Positions 41,501 to 50,455 of a DNA stretch of 64,000 bases are shown here, piece by piece. Source of the stretch: Azospirillum thermophilum (GTDB lineage Bacteria; Pseudomonadota; Alphaproteobacteria; Azospirillales; Azospirillaceae); contig NZ_CP029356.1 of assembly GCF_003130795.1 (NCBI RefSeq), forward strand, positions 818,609 to 882,608, written 5' to 3'. The translations under genes were made by a program, and so were the position numbers. The notes below the pieces were generated by a model. It was not told the DNA's origin. It saw nothing but the letters and a program-made list of their open reading frames with translations, and did not search any database. The stretch's first letter is position 1, and every line of letters begins with the position of its first letter.

Positions 41501-44259
41501 GCGGCACCTTTCTGTTCGGTCAGCGTCTGCTGCAGAGCAAAGAGCAGCGCATCACGGTCGAACTTCGCGACATAGTCGTTGAAGCCGGCAAGGCGGCCCC
41601 GGTCGAGGTCGCGCGGGCTGGCGTGGCTGGACAGCGCGACCATCGGCACATGGCTCCAGCGGCTGCTCTGGCGGACGGTCTCGGCGAAGTCGAAGCCGCT
41701 CATGCCCGGCATCTCGATGTCGGACACGATCACGTCGAAATCCTCGCCCGCCTCGCACAGGGCCAGCGCATCGCTCGCATTCTCCACCGCCGTCACATCG
41801 TAGCCCGCCACCGACAGGAGCGGAGTAAGAAGGTTGCGGAAGAAGGGGCTGTCGTCAACCAGAAGAACACGCTGCAGCTTCTCTTCCTCGAACGCGTCGT
41901 TGGACGAGGAGCCGAACCAGTCCTTGTAGGCCTGGGTCAGGAAGAAGCCGGCGTCGATCACCTCGGTCGCCTTGCCGGCGATGATGGCGGATCCCATCAG
42001 GCCCGGACGCTCGGCGGCGAGCTGGACATTCAGCTTCTCCTCCACGATGTCGACGATCTCGTCGACGATCAGGCCCATGGAGCGGTCGCCGTCGGCGAAG
42101 ACCAGAACCGGCTGGCGGCCTTCGTTGCCCATCGAGAAGTTCGGGTCGATCGGCACCAGCGGCATCAGCTTGCCGCGGTACTGGACGACCGGCATGCCGT
42201 TCGACAGCTCGACCGAGGCGAGGTCGATGTCCTCCAGGCGGGCGACCAGCGACAGCGGCACCGCCTTCGGCGCACCGTCGCCGGCGCGGAACAGCAGGAG
42301 CGCCATCTTGTCCTCCTGGCGCTGGGTCTGGACGGCGGTGGTCTCCTTGCCGGCGGCCTCGCCCATCGCCATCTCGCCGGTGGCCGACGCGATGCCGTTG
42401 GGGTCCAGGATCATGATGACCGAGCCGTCGCCGAGGATGGTGTTGCCCGAGAACATCTCGATATGGCGCAGGATCGGCGCCACCGGCTTCACCACGATTT
42501 CCTCGGTATCGAACACCCGGTCGACCATGATGCCGAAGGTGTAGGTGCCGACCTGGGTGACGACGATGAAGGTCTCGTCCTCGGTCTTCTTGACGTTCTC
42601 GTTGTCGTCGAGCCGCAGCAGCTCCTGCAGCGACACCAGCGGAAGCAGGCGGTTGCGCAGGCGCAGGACCGGGGTGCCCTTCAGCCGCTCGATCGTGTGC
42701 TCGCTGTCGGCGGCGGCGCGCACCAGCTCGACCACGCTGATCTGCGGGATGGCGAAGCGCTCGCCGGCGCATTCGACGATCAGGGCGGAGACGATGGCCA
42801 GCGTCAGCGGGATCTTGATGACGAAGGTCGAGCCCTTGCCCTGGGCCGACTTGATCTCGATCGTGCCGCCGATCTTCTCGATGTTGGTCTTCACCACGTC
42901 CATGCCGACGCCGCGGCCGGACACGTTGGTGACCTTCGCCGCGGTCGAGAAGCCGGGCTTCATGATGAACTGGATGATCTGCTGGTCGGTCATCGAGGCG
43001 AGCTCGAGTTCCGACGCCATCCCGTTCTGGATCGCCTTCTGCTTGATCTTGTCGATCGCGAGACCCTTACCGTCGTCCTGGATCTCGATGATGATGTGAC
43101 CGCCCTCGTGATAGGCGTTCAGCGTGATGCGGCCGGTCTCCGCCTTGCCGGAGCGCAGACGCTCGGCCGGGGTCTCCAGCCCGTGGTCCGCGGAGTTGCG
43201 GACCATGTGGGTCAGCGGGTCCTTGATCAGCTCCAGCACCTGGCGGTCGAGCTCGGTGTCGGCGCCGAGCATCTGGAGGTCGATCTTCTTGTTCAGTTCG
43301 TGCGCAAGGTCGCGCACCAGGCGCGGCAGCTTGGCCCAGGCATTGCCGATGGGCTGCATGCGCGTCTTCATGACGCCTTCCTGCAGCTCCGACGTCACAT
43401 GGTTCAGGCGCTGCAGCGGGGCGGCGAACTCGCTCTCCTTCTGCGACCGCAGGATCTGCAGGAGCTGGTTGCGGGTCAGCACCAGCTCGGAGACCATGGT
43501 CATCAGGTTTTCGAGCAGGTCCACGTTCACGCGGATCGTCTGCGCGGCGACGGCCGATTCCTTGGTCGCGGCCTCGCCGTCGCCGCCGGCGGCCCCACCG
43601 CCGGCCCCGGCCATGGGGGAGACCGGCGCCGGCATCTTGGCGGCGGCCGGAGCGGGTTCCGGCTCCGGAACGACCAGATCCTGGGAGGGGGCGGGCTCCT
43701 CGGCAGCGGCGGCGACCGGGGTCAGCGCGGTGCCGGCGGCCGGCGCGTCGTTCGGACCGGGGGTCGCGTTCCAGATCGCCTCGAGTTCGTCGAGGGTGGC
43801 CGGGCGCTCCTCGGCGGCCGGGACCGGCGGCGGAGGCGGCGGGGGCGGAGGCGGCGCGGCGGCCGGCGCATTCCCTCCCAGCTTGCCCTCGGCGCACAGG
43901 TTCAGCCGCTCGATCAGCGGCAGGTCATCGCCGGGCGGCTCGGCTTCCGTCGCTTCCAGGACGGCCAGCAGGCTCTTGATGGTGTCGAGCGCCTGGAGAA
44001 TCAGCGACACCGCCTCCGGCGTAATGGTCAGTTCCCCATCACGGAACTTGCCCAGCACGTTCTCCGACGCGTGCGCCACCTTCTCAAGGCGCGGCAGGCC
44101 GAGGAAGCCGCAGGTGCCCTTGATGGTGTGGACGAGGCGGAAAATGTTGGAAAGCAGCTCCGGGTTGTTGGGATTCTGCTCCAGTCGGACCAACTCGACG
44201 TCGAGTACCGACAGGTTTTCGTTGGTTTCCGTCAGGAATTCGGAGAGCAGATCATCCAT
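41497..44259 (-). CDS. cheA: Hybrid chemotaxis histidine kinase CheA with C-terminal receiver (Che1-type)
   Basis: The protein has 920 residues. The P1 domain has phospho-acceptor His44 in FRLVHTIKGTCGF. After a long Pro/Ala linker (about 130-260) come P3 dimerisation and P4 ATPase regions with HMVRNSADHGLETP near 352, IQDDGKGLAIDKI and GRGVGMDVVKTNIEKIGG. Two tandem CheW-like (P5) modules are recognisable (ALIVECAGERFAIPQISVVELV and KMALLLFRAGDGAPKAVPLSLVA). A CheY-like receiver follows from about 795 to 920 with Asp near 847 (VIVSDIEMPGMSG). There is no clear P2. GGGGA precedes the ATG at 44259. Fused receivers in CheA often act as phosphate sinks. Confidence 0.96.
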   Translation of the reverse strand: MDDLLSEFLTETNENLSVLDVELVRLEQNPNNPELLSNIFRLVHTIKGTCGFLGLPRLEKVAHASENVLGKFRDGELTITPEAVSLILQALDTIKSLLAVLEATEAEPPGDDLPLIERLNLCAEGKLGGNAPAAAPPPPPPPPPPVPAAEERPATLDELEAIWNATPGPNDAPAAGTALTPVAAAAEEPAPSQDLVVPEPEPAPAAAKMPAPVSPMAGAGGGAAGGDGEAATKESAVAAQTIRVNVDLLENLMTMVSELVLTRNQLLQILRSQKESEFAAPLQRLNHVTSELQEGVMKTRMQPIGNAWAKLPRLVRDLAHELNKKIDLQMLGADTELDRQVLELIKDPLTHMVRNSADHGLETPAERLRSGKAETGRITLNAYHEGGHIIIEIQDDGKGLAIDKIKQKAIQNGMASELELASMTDQQIIQFIMKPGFSTAAKVTNVSGRGVGMDVVKTNIEKIGGTIEIKSAQGKGSTFVIKIPLTLAIVSALIVECAGERFAIPQISVVELVRAAADSEHTIERLKGTPVLRLRNRLLPLVSLQELLRLDDNENVKKTEDETFIVVTQVGTYTFGIMVDRVFDTEEIVVKPVAPILRHIEMFSGNTILGDGSVIMILDPNGIASATGEMAMGEAAGKETTAVQTQRQEDKMALLLFRAGDGAPKAVPLSLVARLEDIDLASVELSNGMPVVQYRGKLMPLVPIDPNFSMGNEGRQPVLVFADGDRSMGLIVDEIVDIVEEKLNVQLAAERPGLMGSAIIAGKATEVIDAGFFLTQAYKDWFGSSSNDAFEEEKLQRVLLVDDSPFFRNLLTPLLSVAGYDVTAVENASDALALCEAGEDFDVIVSDIEMPGMSGFDFAETVRQSSRWSHVPMVALSSHASPRDLDRGRLAGFNDYVAKFDRDALLFALQQTLTEQKGAA

Positions 44260-44510
44260 AGTGGCGTTCCCCAGGCCCGATGATATGGTCCGCGCTGCCC
44301 CGCCGCTCCGCGGGCGGTCGGCCCGCGAGAGGCGCAGATCGCACCCCTGGCGGCGCGTGCCAATCCAAGTAAGGCCGGAGCCTGTCAAACACTGATTAAG
44401 AGAACCTTACCTCTTCCGATAGCGGTGCGGCCGGCGAAGCCCGCCGGCCCGCCGGCGGAGGCTCCACGGGCGGTTGTCACAGAATGGACCGGATGGTGAA
44501 GGAACAGACG

Positions 44511-44684
44511 ATGACGGACGAACAGATCGCGAAGGCCGTGCGCGACGCCGTGGCGGCACTCAACCAGGCGCTGGCGGAAGCCGCCCGCCACAATGTGGCG
44601 GTCACCCTGCGCACGACCGCGCACCAGACCGCCACCGGGGCCGAGCAGGTGGTCGTCGAGCCCCGGATTTTCAAACTGCTTTAA
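44511..44684 (+). CDS. Small hypothetical protein (57 aa)
   Basis: The product has 57 residues from an ATG that follows AAGGA by 7 nt. The first half is an Ala-rich helix (EQIAKAVRDAVAALNQALAEAA), and the second half looks like two short strands (NVAVTLRTTAHQTATGAEQVVVEPRI). It is divergent from cheA and convergent with chpT. An alternative ATG nine codons upstream exists with a weaker site. No family is recognised. Confidence 0.65.
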   Translation: MTDEQIAKAVRDAVAALNQALAEAARHNVAVTLRTTAHQTATGAEQVVVEPRIFKLL

Positions 44685-44686
44685 CC

Positions 44687-44711
44687 CCGGCCGGCAGCCG
44701 CCGCCGGCCGG
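44687..44711. terminator. GC-rich hairpin between convergent genes
   Basis: CCGGCCGGC (44687-44695) pairs with GCCGGCCGG (44703-44711) around a 7-nt loop in the 30-nt gap between the 57-residue gene and chpT, which converge. No T tract is present. Confidence 0.4.
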
Positions 44712-44714
44712 TCC

Positions 44715-45431
44715 TTACCAGGACATGGTGAAGACCAGCCGGTCCGGTCCGGCCGGAGCGACGGCGAGCGAGACTCCGCAATCCTCGGCGAGGCGGCCGG
44801 TGACATAGGCGTGGACCGAGCGGGGCGACAGGTCGGCCGCCGCGACCATCCCGGTCAGCGCCTCCGCCACCTCCGGGCGCAGGCTGCCGGGGCGTCCGTC
44901 GGCCGTGACGGTCAGGCTGGCGGACTCCTCGGTTCCCGTCCCGGCGACCGTTATGGTTCCGCCATGGGTCAGGGCCTCCTCGGCCAGCAGCACGACGTTC
45001 AGCAGCACCTTGACCGCTCCGCGGCGCTGGGCGATCCCCTCGCCCGGCACGCCGGCCGGCCAGTCGAGCGAAGTGCGCCCGCCGTCCAGCCAGCCGGCGG
45101 CGGCGGCGCGCGCCTCGCCGAAGCCCCTCTGGTCGCGCCCGCCGAGCCCGTAGGCGAGGCGGAACACCCGGAGGCGCCGGTCCGCCTGCGAGGAGGAGTG
45201 CTCGATCAGCTTGACCGCCTCCCCCAGGAAGCCGGCACCGCCGCCGCCGGACTCCTCGTCCTCCATCTCTTCGATCAGTTCCAGCCCGTTGCGGATCGCG
45301 CCCACCGGACTGACGAGATCGTGGCAGATCCGGGACGCAAGCAGTTCAAGCACGCGGATGTCGAGGGTCAAGGCACCAAACTCCGGCCGATAGTCCGGCA
45401 CGGCAGGCCGTCCGCCCTCCGTGCCCGCCAT
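44715..45431 (-). CDS. chpT: Histidine phosphotransferase ChpT
   Basis: The protein has 238 residues. ChpT passes phosphate from the hybrid kinase CckA to CtrA and CpdR. The DHp-like helix carries the phospho-acceptor His in LLASRICHDLVSPVGAIRNGLELIEEM, which is essentially diagnostic. The second half is a degenerate ATPase-like domain (GAVKVLLNVVLLAEEALTHGGTITV and DRLVFTMSW) that cannot bind ATP. The N-terminus before VLELLASRICHD is about 28 residues of uncertain start; ATG 45431 lacks a good ribosome site. It lies 7 kb from ctrA in this window. Confidence 0.92.
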   Translation of the reverse strand: MAGTEGGRPAVPDYRPEFGALTLDIRVLELLASRICHDLVSPVGAIRNGLELIEEMEDEESGGGGAGFLGEAVKLIEHSSSQADRRLRVFRLAYGLGGRDQRGFGEARAAAAGWLDGGRTSLDWPAGVPGEGIAQRRGAVKVLLNVVLLAEEALTHGGTITVAGTGTEESASLTVTADGRPGSLRPEVAEALTGMVAAADLSPRSVHAYVTGRLAEDCGVSLAVAPAGPDRLVFTMSW

Positions 45432-45573
45432 CCATTCTATGGCGTAGGATACCAGGGTTGTTGTAACACCCGGCAGACGCGGATGCCGCCTTTTTTGCCG
45501 GGAGCGGTCCCGGAAAGGCCCCGGGGCGGGAGCCGGAATGGCGGACCATCGTGACGATGCGGAAGGAACCGAC

Positions 45574-45753
45574 ATGGACGATACGCTGGTGCCCGGCGCA
45601 TGGGTGCGCCTCCCGACCCGACCGGACTGGGGGCTGGGGCAGGTCCAGTCCGCCATCCGAAACCGCGTGACGGTGAACTTCGAGCATGCGGGCAAGGTGC
45701 TGGTGGATACCGACGTCGTCTCCCTCACCATCGTCGACCCGGACGAGATCTGA
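45574..45753 (+). CDS. DUF3553 small protein
   Basis: The product has 59 residues. The sequence WVRLPTRPDWGLGQVQSAIRNRVTVNFEHAGK matches the DUF3553 pattern (WG.GQV and VNFEHAGK), probably a small SH3-like barrel also found in UvrD/CarD-type proteins. GGAAGGA lies about 6 nt before the chosen ATG; an in-frame ATG 12 codons upstream (45538) also has a usable site. Function is unknown, though the fold suggests binding to a polymerase or helicase. It is divergent from chpT. Confidence 0.85.
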   Translation: MDDTLVPGAWVRLPTRPDWGLGQVQSAIRNRVTVNFEHAGKVLVDTDVVSLTIVDPDEI

Positions 45754-45881
45754 CCGGTTCGGCCCGGGCGGCTCGGCGGGCCGTTGAAGCCGACGGTCGC
45801 AATCTGCTTTTATGCAGGCCTGACGATGATCGCGGGGCACCGGAACCGGCAGCCCCGCCAACGACCGGGAGGGGTTCCACC

Positions 45882-46004
45882 ATGAAGGCCATGTTCCTCG
45901 GGTTCGCCGCCGCCGCGCTGATCGCGGCCGGCGCCGCCGTCGTGCTGAACGGCCTGGATGCCAGCAGCGCCGCCCGCTTCTCCACCCCGGCCGTCCGCCT
46001 CTGA
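45882..46004 (+). CDS. Very small membrane or secreted peptide (40 aa)
   Basis: ACCGGGAGGGG precedes an ATG that opens a 40-residue frame. Residues 1-24 are a lysine followed by a hydrophobic helix (MKAMFLGFAAAALIAAGAAV), then a short polar tail (NGLDASSAARFSTPAVRL). It may be an inner-membrane micropeptide or a secreted peptide. No homologue is recalled, but the strong ribosome site and hydrophobic profile favour a real gene. Confidence 0.6.
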   Translation: MKAMFLGFAAAALIAAGAAVVLNGLDASSAARFSTPAVRL

Positions 46005-46117
46005 CCGGCGGCCTGCGGCGCGACACAGCTTCGCAGGAGGCGCGAACACGTCTTCCCGCCATTCCACCTCGGGTATAGGATTGGGTCCGTCCGCACCACA
46101 CCGCAGGGGAGGCGGCA

Positions 46118-47923
46118 GTGGTCTCGCGCCTGAAATGGGGAACCGGGCTGTTCGGTGTCCTGCTGATCGTCGGCTTGAACGCCATGATCGGCTACGACCT
46201 GATGCGCGAGCATCGCGCCCTGCTCGCGACGGCCAAGCACGAGACGGAAAACCTGACGCTCGTGCTCGAGCGGCATGCCACCGACAGCTTCGCCGGAGTT
46301 GCCAAGATCCTCTCCGGCATCGCGGAGGTGCTGGCCGTCCGCAGCGACAGCCAGGACCGCGGCGATCCGGAGGTCCTGGCCCTGCTGCGCCGTCAGCTCG
46401 CCCTGTCGCCGCTGACGCGGGCGCTTCTGGTGGTGTCGCCCGAGGGACGGCTGATCCACGACAGCGAAACGGACAGCCCGGTCGACCTCGACCTCTCCGA
46501 CCGCGACTATGTCATGGCGCACCGCGACCGGCCGGCGCCGGGCGTCCATCTCGGCATTCCCGTCAAGGGACGGACGTCCGGCACCTGGTTCATCAGCATG
46601 AGCCTGCGCCTGACGGCACCGGACGGACGGTTCGCCGGCGTCGTGGTGGCGGTGGTCGAACCGGCCGCCTTCCGCAGCTTCTACGAGACGCTGGCGCTCG
46701 ACCACGACGCGGTGGTCACGCTCTACCACGCCGACGGGCCGGTGGTGGCCCGCTTCCCCGATCATGAAACCTTCATCGGCCGCTCGGCCCGCCACCTCCC
46801 GCTTTTCACCGCCCTGCTGAAGGAGGCCAAGGCGGGGACGGAGAGCCTGGACGCGCCGGGCGACGGCCCCCGCCGGATATTCAGCTACCGGGCGTCGTCC
46901 GGCGTGCCGCTGGTCGTCACCGTTTCGTTGTCGCGCGACGCCGTGCTGGCCCCCTGGCGGCAGAAGACCGAGACCGCCCTGTTGGTCGGCGCGGGAGGCA
47001 GCGCCATGCTGGCCCTGCTGACCGCCCTGCTGCTGCGCGAGATCGGGCGGCGCGAGAACATGCTCGCCAGCCTGCAGGAGAGCGAACGGGCCCTGCGGGC
47101 AAGCCAGTCCCGCCTGATCCAGGACATCGCCGCCCGCCACCGCGCCGAAGCCGAACTGATCGCGGCCAAGCAGGCGTCGGATGCGGCGAATCAGGCGAAG
47201 ACCCAGTTCCTCGCCAACATGAGCCACGAGCTGCGGACCCCGCTGAACGCGGTGATCGGCTTTGCGGAGGCGCTGGAGAGCGGCATCTTCGGTCCCATGA
47301 CCGGCAAGCAGACGGAATATGTCGCCGACATCCGCCGCTCCGGCCAGCATCTGCTGTCCCTGATCAACGACATCCTCGACACGACCAAGATCGAGTCGGG
47401 GAAATACGTCCTCCACGAAGACCTGCTGGACCTCTCCGACATCGTCGCCCAATGCGTCCGGCAGGTGGAGCCGCTGGCCCACGAGAAGGGAATAGCCCTG
47501 CTGTCCAGCCTGCCGCGGGACCTGCCGCCGCTGTTCGCCGACGAGCGGGCCCTGCGGCAGATCCTGCTGAATCTTCTGTCGAACGCCGTGAAGTTCACGC
47601 CTCCCGGCGGGCGGACCGAAGTGGCTGCCGCGGTGACGCGGGCCGGGATGCGCCTGCGCGTCTCCGACACCGGCATCGGCATCGCCGAAAGCGACCTGGA
47701 CCGGGTGATGGAGCCCTTCCATCAGGTGGACAACTCGCACACCCGCCGCTATCCCGGCACCGGGCTGGGGCTTCCTCTCGTCCGGGCGCTGGTCGATCTC
47801 ATGGGCGGCGCCTTCACCCTGACCAGCCGGGTCGGCAAGGGAACCACCGCGACGATCCTGTTCCCGGCGGAGCGGTTGCGCAGCATCGAGTCCGTCCTGA
47901 CCGCCGCCATGTCGGTCGGCTGA
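46118..47923 (+). CDS. Membrane sensor histidine kinase with periplasmic Cache-like domain
   Basis: The protein has 601 residues from a GTG behind AGGGGAGG. TM1 is at about 8-28, a periplasmic PDC/Cache-like domain at about 33-285 (SPEGRLIHDSETDSPVDLDLSDRDY, WFISMSLRL, VVAVVEPAAFRSFYE), and TM2 at about 288-308. A coiled linker then leads to the HisKA helix with His370 in NMSHELRTPLNAVIGFAEALESG. The ATPase has LLNLLSNAVKFTPPGG (N box), VSDTGIGIAESDL and GTGLGLPLVRALVDLMGG. It is an orthodox orphan kinase with no regulator gene next to it, so its partner is unknown. Confidence 0.93.
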   Translation: MVSRLKWGTGLFGVLLIVGLNAMIGYDLMREHRALLATAKHETENLTLVLERHATDSFAGVAKILSGIAEVLAVRSDSQDRGDPEVLALLRRQLALSPLTRALLVVSPEGRLIHDSETDSPVDLDLSDRDYVMAHRDRPAPGVHLGIPVKGRTSGTWFISMSLRLTAPDGRFAGVVVAVVEPAAFRSFYETLALDHDAVVTLYHADGPVVARFPDHETFIGRSARHLPLFTALLKEAKAGTESLDAPGDGPRRIFSYRASSGVPLVVTVSLSRDAVLAPWRQKTETALLVGAGGSAMLALLTALLLREIGRRENMLASLQESERALRASQSRLIQDIAARHRAEAELIAAKQASDAANQAKTQFLANMSHELRTPLNAVIGFAEALESGIFGPMTGKQTEYVADIRRSGQHLLSLINDILDTTKIESGKYVLHEDLLDLSDIVAQCVRQVEPLAHEKGIALLSSLPRDLPPLFADERALRQILLNLLSNAVKFTPPGGRTEVAAAVTRAGMRLRVSDTGIGIAESDLDRVMEPFHQVDNSHTRRYPGTGLGLPLVRALVDLMGGAFTLTSRVGKGTTATILFPAERLRSIESVLTAAMSVG

Positions 47924-47963
47924 GGGGACGGCAGGGCAATGCCTGCGCCGGGATGCGTGGCCG

Positions 47964-48989
47964 TCAGGGCGCCGGCAAGGCGAACATGACGAGATACGTC
48001 CGCTGCAGCGGGCTGCCGTTGTCGTCGGAGATCAGGTAGACCAGCGTTTCGCCCGCCGGGTCCTGGCGAACCGCGATTCCTTCGAAGTTGTCGTTCATCA
48101 TCGGCGGCTCCAGCCTGGCGAGCTCTTTGCCGTTGACCGTTCCGCCGGGCCGCAGGGCCGGGGCGGCGACACGGACGATGCGCGATCCCCAACCGCCGAT
48201 CAGCGAGAAGCGGCGCTCCAGCACCAGCAGCCCGCCATCGGGAAGGGCGGCGGCACCGGCGGGACGGAACTGCGGCGCCGAGCGGTAGGTGAGTTGCTCC
48301 CAATCCTGTCGCCCGGGCGGAGAGGCGGCGTCGAAGCGCTTCTTCGATACCCAGAGCCGGTGTTCCTGCCGGGCCGCTTCCTCCCCCTCCTCGATCGCGA
48401 GGAGCCGCCCGTCGGCCAGGATGGTCACGGCTTCCAGCCCGCCGTTGCGCGGGGCGGTCTCGGCGGCGTCCAGCGGCATCTCGATGCGCAGCGGCTTGCC
48501 GGCCGGCCCGTCCGGCCCTTCTCCATAATGGAGGAAGCGGTGGTCCCGCTCGAACGACACCAGCCAGCCGCCGCCGGCTGCGTCCGGGATCCGCACCAGT
48601 TCCTCCGCGTCGGTCCGGCGTCCCTTCCGGCTGGTTCCCTCATCGATCGGCAGCGGTCGCGAGGACACGCTCCGCGCGTCGGCAAGCCGTCCAGCGCTGT
48701 CGTAGGCGAGACCGCCGGCAGCCACCGTCCCGGAATCGCCGATGGCGACGAACCGGCTGCCGTCCGGCGCCACCCACAGGCCGGACAGCCCGACGACGCC
48801 CTGCACGCCGGTCAGGTCCAGCGCGCCGCGGAACTGCAGGCTTCCCACCGTTTCCGCAGCCGGACGCTCGCGATCGAGCGGAACCCGGGACACGGATGGG
48901 GACGGGCGCATCTCCTGCACGCCGGCCGCACAGCCTCCCGCCGCCACCAGGAGGAGCAGGAGGTTGAAGAAAATGGATCGCTTCGCCAT
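47964..48989 (-). CDS. Esterase-like phytase-family lipoprotein
   Basis: The product has 341 residues. A signal sequence ends in a lipobox-like LLLVAAGGCAAG (Cys about 20). The mature part is a beta-propeller-like domain of the esterase-like activity of phytase family: LSGLWVAPDGSRFVAIGDSG, DAEELVRIPDAAGGGWLVSFERDHRF, GGLEAVTILADGRLLAIEEG, ALPDGGLLVLERRFS, NFEGIAVRQDPAGETLVYLISDDN. Members are periplasmic or secreted, with phosphatase or diesterase activity proposed. Metal-binding acidic residues occur in the repeats. It is convergent with the upstream kinase gene. The substrate is unknown. Confidence 0.88.
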   Translation of the reverse strand: MAKRSIFFNLLLLLVAAGGCAAGVQEMRPSPSVSRVPLDRERPAAETVGSLQFRGALDLTGVQGVVGLSGLWVAPDGSRFVAIGDSGTVAAGGLAYDSAGRLADARSVSSRPLPIDEGTSRKGRRTDAEELVRIPDAAGGGWLVSFERDHRFLHYGEGPDGPAGKPLRIEMPLDAAETAPRNGGLEAVTILADGRLLAIEEGEEAARQEHRLWVSKKRFDAASPPGRQDWEQLTYRSAPQFRPAGAAALPDGGLLVLERRFSLIGGWGSRIVRVAAPALRPGGTVNGKELARLEPPMMNDNFEGIAVRQDPAGETLVYLISDDNGSPLQRTYLVMFALPAP

Positions 48990-49243
48990 GCGCACCTTGT
49001 GCCACGGCGCCCGGCGTCGGGGAACGGGAATTCCGCGCCATCCCACCCCGGTAACCCGACCGGTCGCTGCGGCCCGGCGGATGCCGTCGGAAGGTGCCGG
49101 ACCGCAGGTACCGGCACCGCCGGACCTTCCGCTTAGGCGAACGGGGGTAATCCGTCAGAAACCGTTTTGGAGCGCCTCCAAGCGCCTAGATTGGTCCTGT
49201 TCCTGAATGACCGCGCCTGCCAGCGAAAGCCGAGACCCGAGCG

Positions 49244-49942
49244 ATGCCGATGCCTATGCGGCCCAGTGTGACCACACTTCCCCCGGACCGCCCCGCCACG
49301 GGCGCGGCCCCGGCCGCTCCCGAAGACCGGCTCGTCGCCCGGATCCAAGAGCTGGAAGCGGAGCTGCGCGAGTTGCAGCATCGGGCGAAGAACAGCCTGC
49401 AACTGGTTATCAGTCTTCTGAAATTGCAGGCCGGCCGGATCCGCGATCCCGATGCGCGGGCCGCCTACGAGCAGACGATGCTGCGCATCGAGGCGCTGGC
49501 GATCCTCTATCGCCAGCTCCACGAAACCGGCTCCGGCACCCATGTCGACCTCGGCCGCTATGTCGAGGCGCTGTGCGAGGCGGTCCAGCAGGGAACGCCC
49601 GGGGCCGCGGCGAATGTCCCGATCACCGTTACCTCGGAAGCGGTACAGGTCGGACTCTACGAGGCGATGCCGCTCGGCCTCATCATCGCGGAGCTGGTGA
49701 CCAACAGCCTCCAGCATGCCTTTCCCGACAATGGCTGGATCCAGGTGACGGTGGCGAATCAGGCGAACGGCCGGGCGCGCCTGACCGTGGAGGACAATGG
49801 CCGCGCCCTGCCGGCCGGCTTCGACACCACGGCCGAGGACGGGTTGATGCTGGCCGAGGCGCTGGCGGCCCAGCTCGGCGACACGCTCTCCACCGACAGC
49901 GACGCTGCCGGAACGACCGCCAGCGTCAGCTTTCCGATCTGA
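49244..49942 (+). CDS. Soluble HisKA_2-type histidine kinase
   Basis: The protein has 232 residues with no membrane segment and no sensor domain. A short coiled coil leads to the HisKA_2/HWE-like phospho-acceptor box ELQHRAKNSLQLVISLLKLQ with His46. The H-box is followed by ARAAYEQTMLRIEALAILYRQLHE and a compact ATPase domain (PLGLIIAELVTNSLQHAF as N box, VEDNGRALPAGFD as G1). With only a kinase core it must receive its signal from a partner. The H-box and the region around it are closely similar to the larger PAS-kinase at 52745-54607. Confidence 0.88.
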   Translation: MPMPMRPSVTTLPPDRPATGAAPAAPEDRLVARIQELEAELRELQHRAKNSLQLVISLLKLQAGRIRDPDARAAYEQTMLRIEALAILYRQLHETGSGTHVDLGRYVEALCEAVQQGTPGAAANVPITVTSEAVQVGLYEAMPLGLIIAELVTNSLQHAFPDNGWIQVTVANQANGRARLTVEDNGRALPAGFDTTAEDGLMLAEALAAQLGDTLSTDSDAAGTTASVSFPI

Positions 49943-49965
49943 CCGCGCAGGCCCTGCCCGGTCAG
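49939..49965. terminator. Hairpin holding both stop codons of convergent genes
   Basis: CTGACCG (49939-49945) pairs with CGGTCAG (49959-49965), with an inner GCAGG/CCTGC pairing. The stop codons of the kinase (plus) and the NifX-like gene (minus) both lie within the stem. No T tract follows. Confidence 0.4.
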
Positions 49966-50351
49966 CCCCGCCGCTCCGCAGGCTCCTCGTCATGGTCGTG
50001 ATGATCGTGCGGGTGGTGGACCGGTTCGGCCGGCTTGACCGTGCCGGCGAACCAGTCGCGGATCGCCTGCAGCGGGTCGTGCTCCGACGTGACCACAGGC
50101 TCGATCCCGCGCCGCTTCATGTGGGCGACGAAGCCGCCGCCGGAGGACCCGGTGATGATCACCTGCACCTCGTCGATCGGATGAGGCCGGCCATCGCCGA
50201 AATGATGCAGCACCTCGTCCGGAGCCAGATCGAGTCGCTTCACCTCGATGGGCTCGGCCCCCGCTTCCGCCTCGAAGACGAGGAAGCGGCGGGTACGGCC
50301 GCCATGGGTGGCGATGCTGCGGAAATCCTGCGTGCCGACGGCGATCCTCAT
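49962..50351 (-). CDS. NifX/NifB-like dinitrogenase cofactor-associated protein with His-rich tail
   Basis: The protein has 129 residues. The fold is the dinitrogenase iron-molybdenum cofactor (NifX/NifY/NafY) domain: RIAVGTQDFRSIATHGGRTRRFLVFEA, then PIDEVQVIITGSSGGGFVAHMKRRGIEPVVTSEHDPLQAIRDWFAG read across about 60-105. The C-terminal 22 residues are His/Asp-rich (HHPHDHHDHDEE), probably metal-binding. GGGAGGG lies before the ATG. No nif gene is nearby, so the protein may handle a metal cofactor outside nitrogenase or act as an orphan paralogue. Confidence 0.87.
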   Translation of the reverse strand: MRIAVGTQDFRSIATHGGRTRRFLVFEAEAGAEPIEVKRLDLAPDEVLHHFGDGRPHPIDEVQVIITGSSGGGFVAHMKRRGIEPVVTSEHDPLQAIRDWFAGTVKPAEPVHHPHDHHDHDEEPAERRG

Positions 50352-50455
50352 GAGGGCCCTCCCTGCTGGTTGCGGAGTCTGACTCTGGCACCCGCGCAGG
50401 AAGGGCCGCACTGAGCGATGTCAATCGCGTACCGCGACGGTCCGGGCCGGACCGC

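Noticed and set aside
41623..44283. An 886-codon open frame on the plus strand opposite cheA
   Set aside because: The CheA reading is complete with all kinase motifs. The opposite frame is low-complexity and has no recognisable domain or ribosome site.
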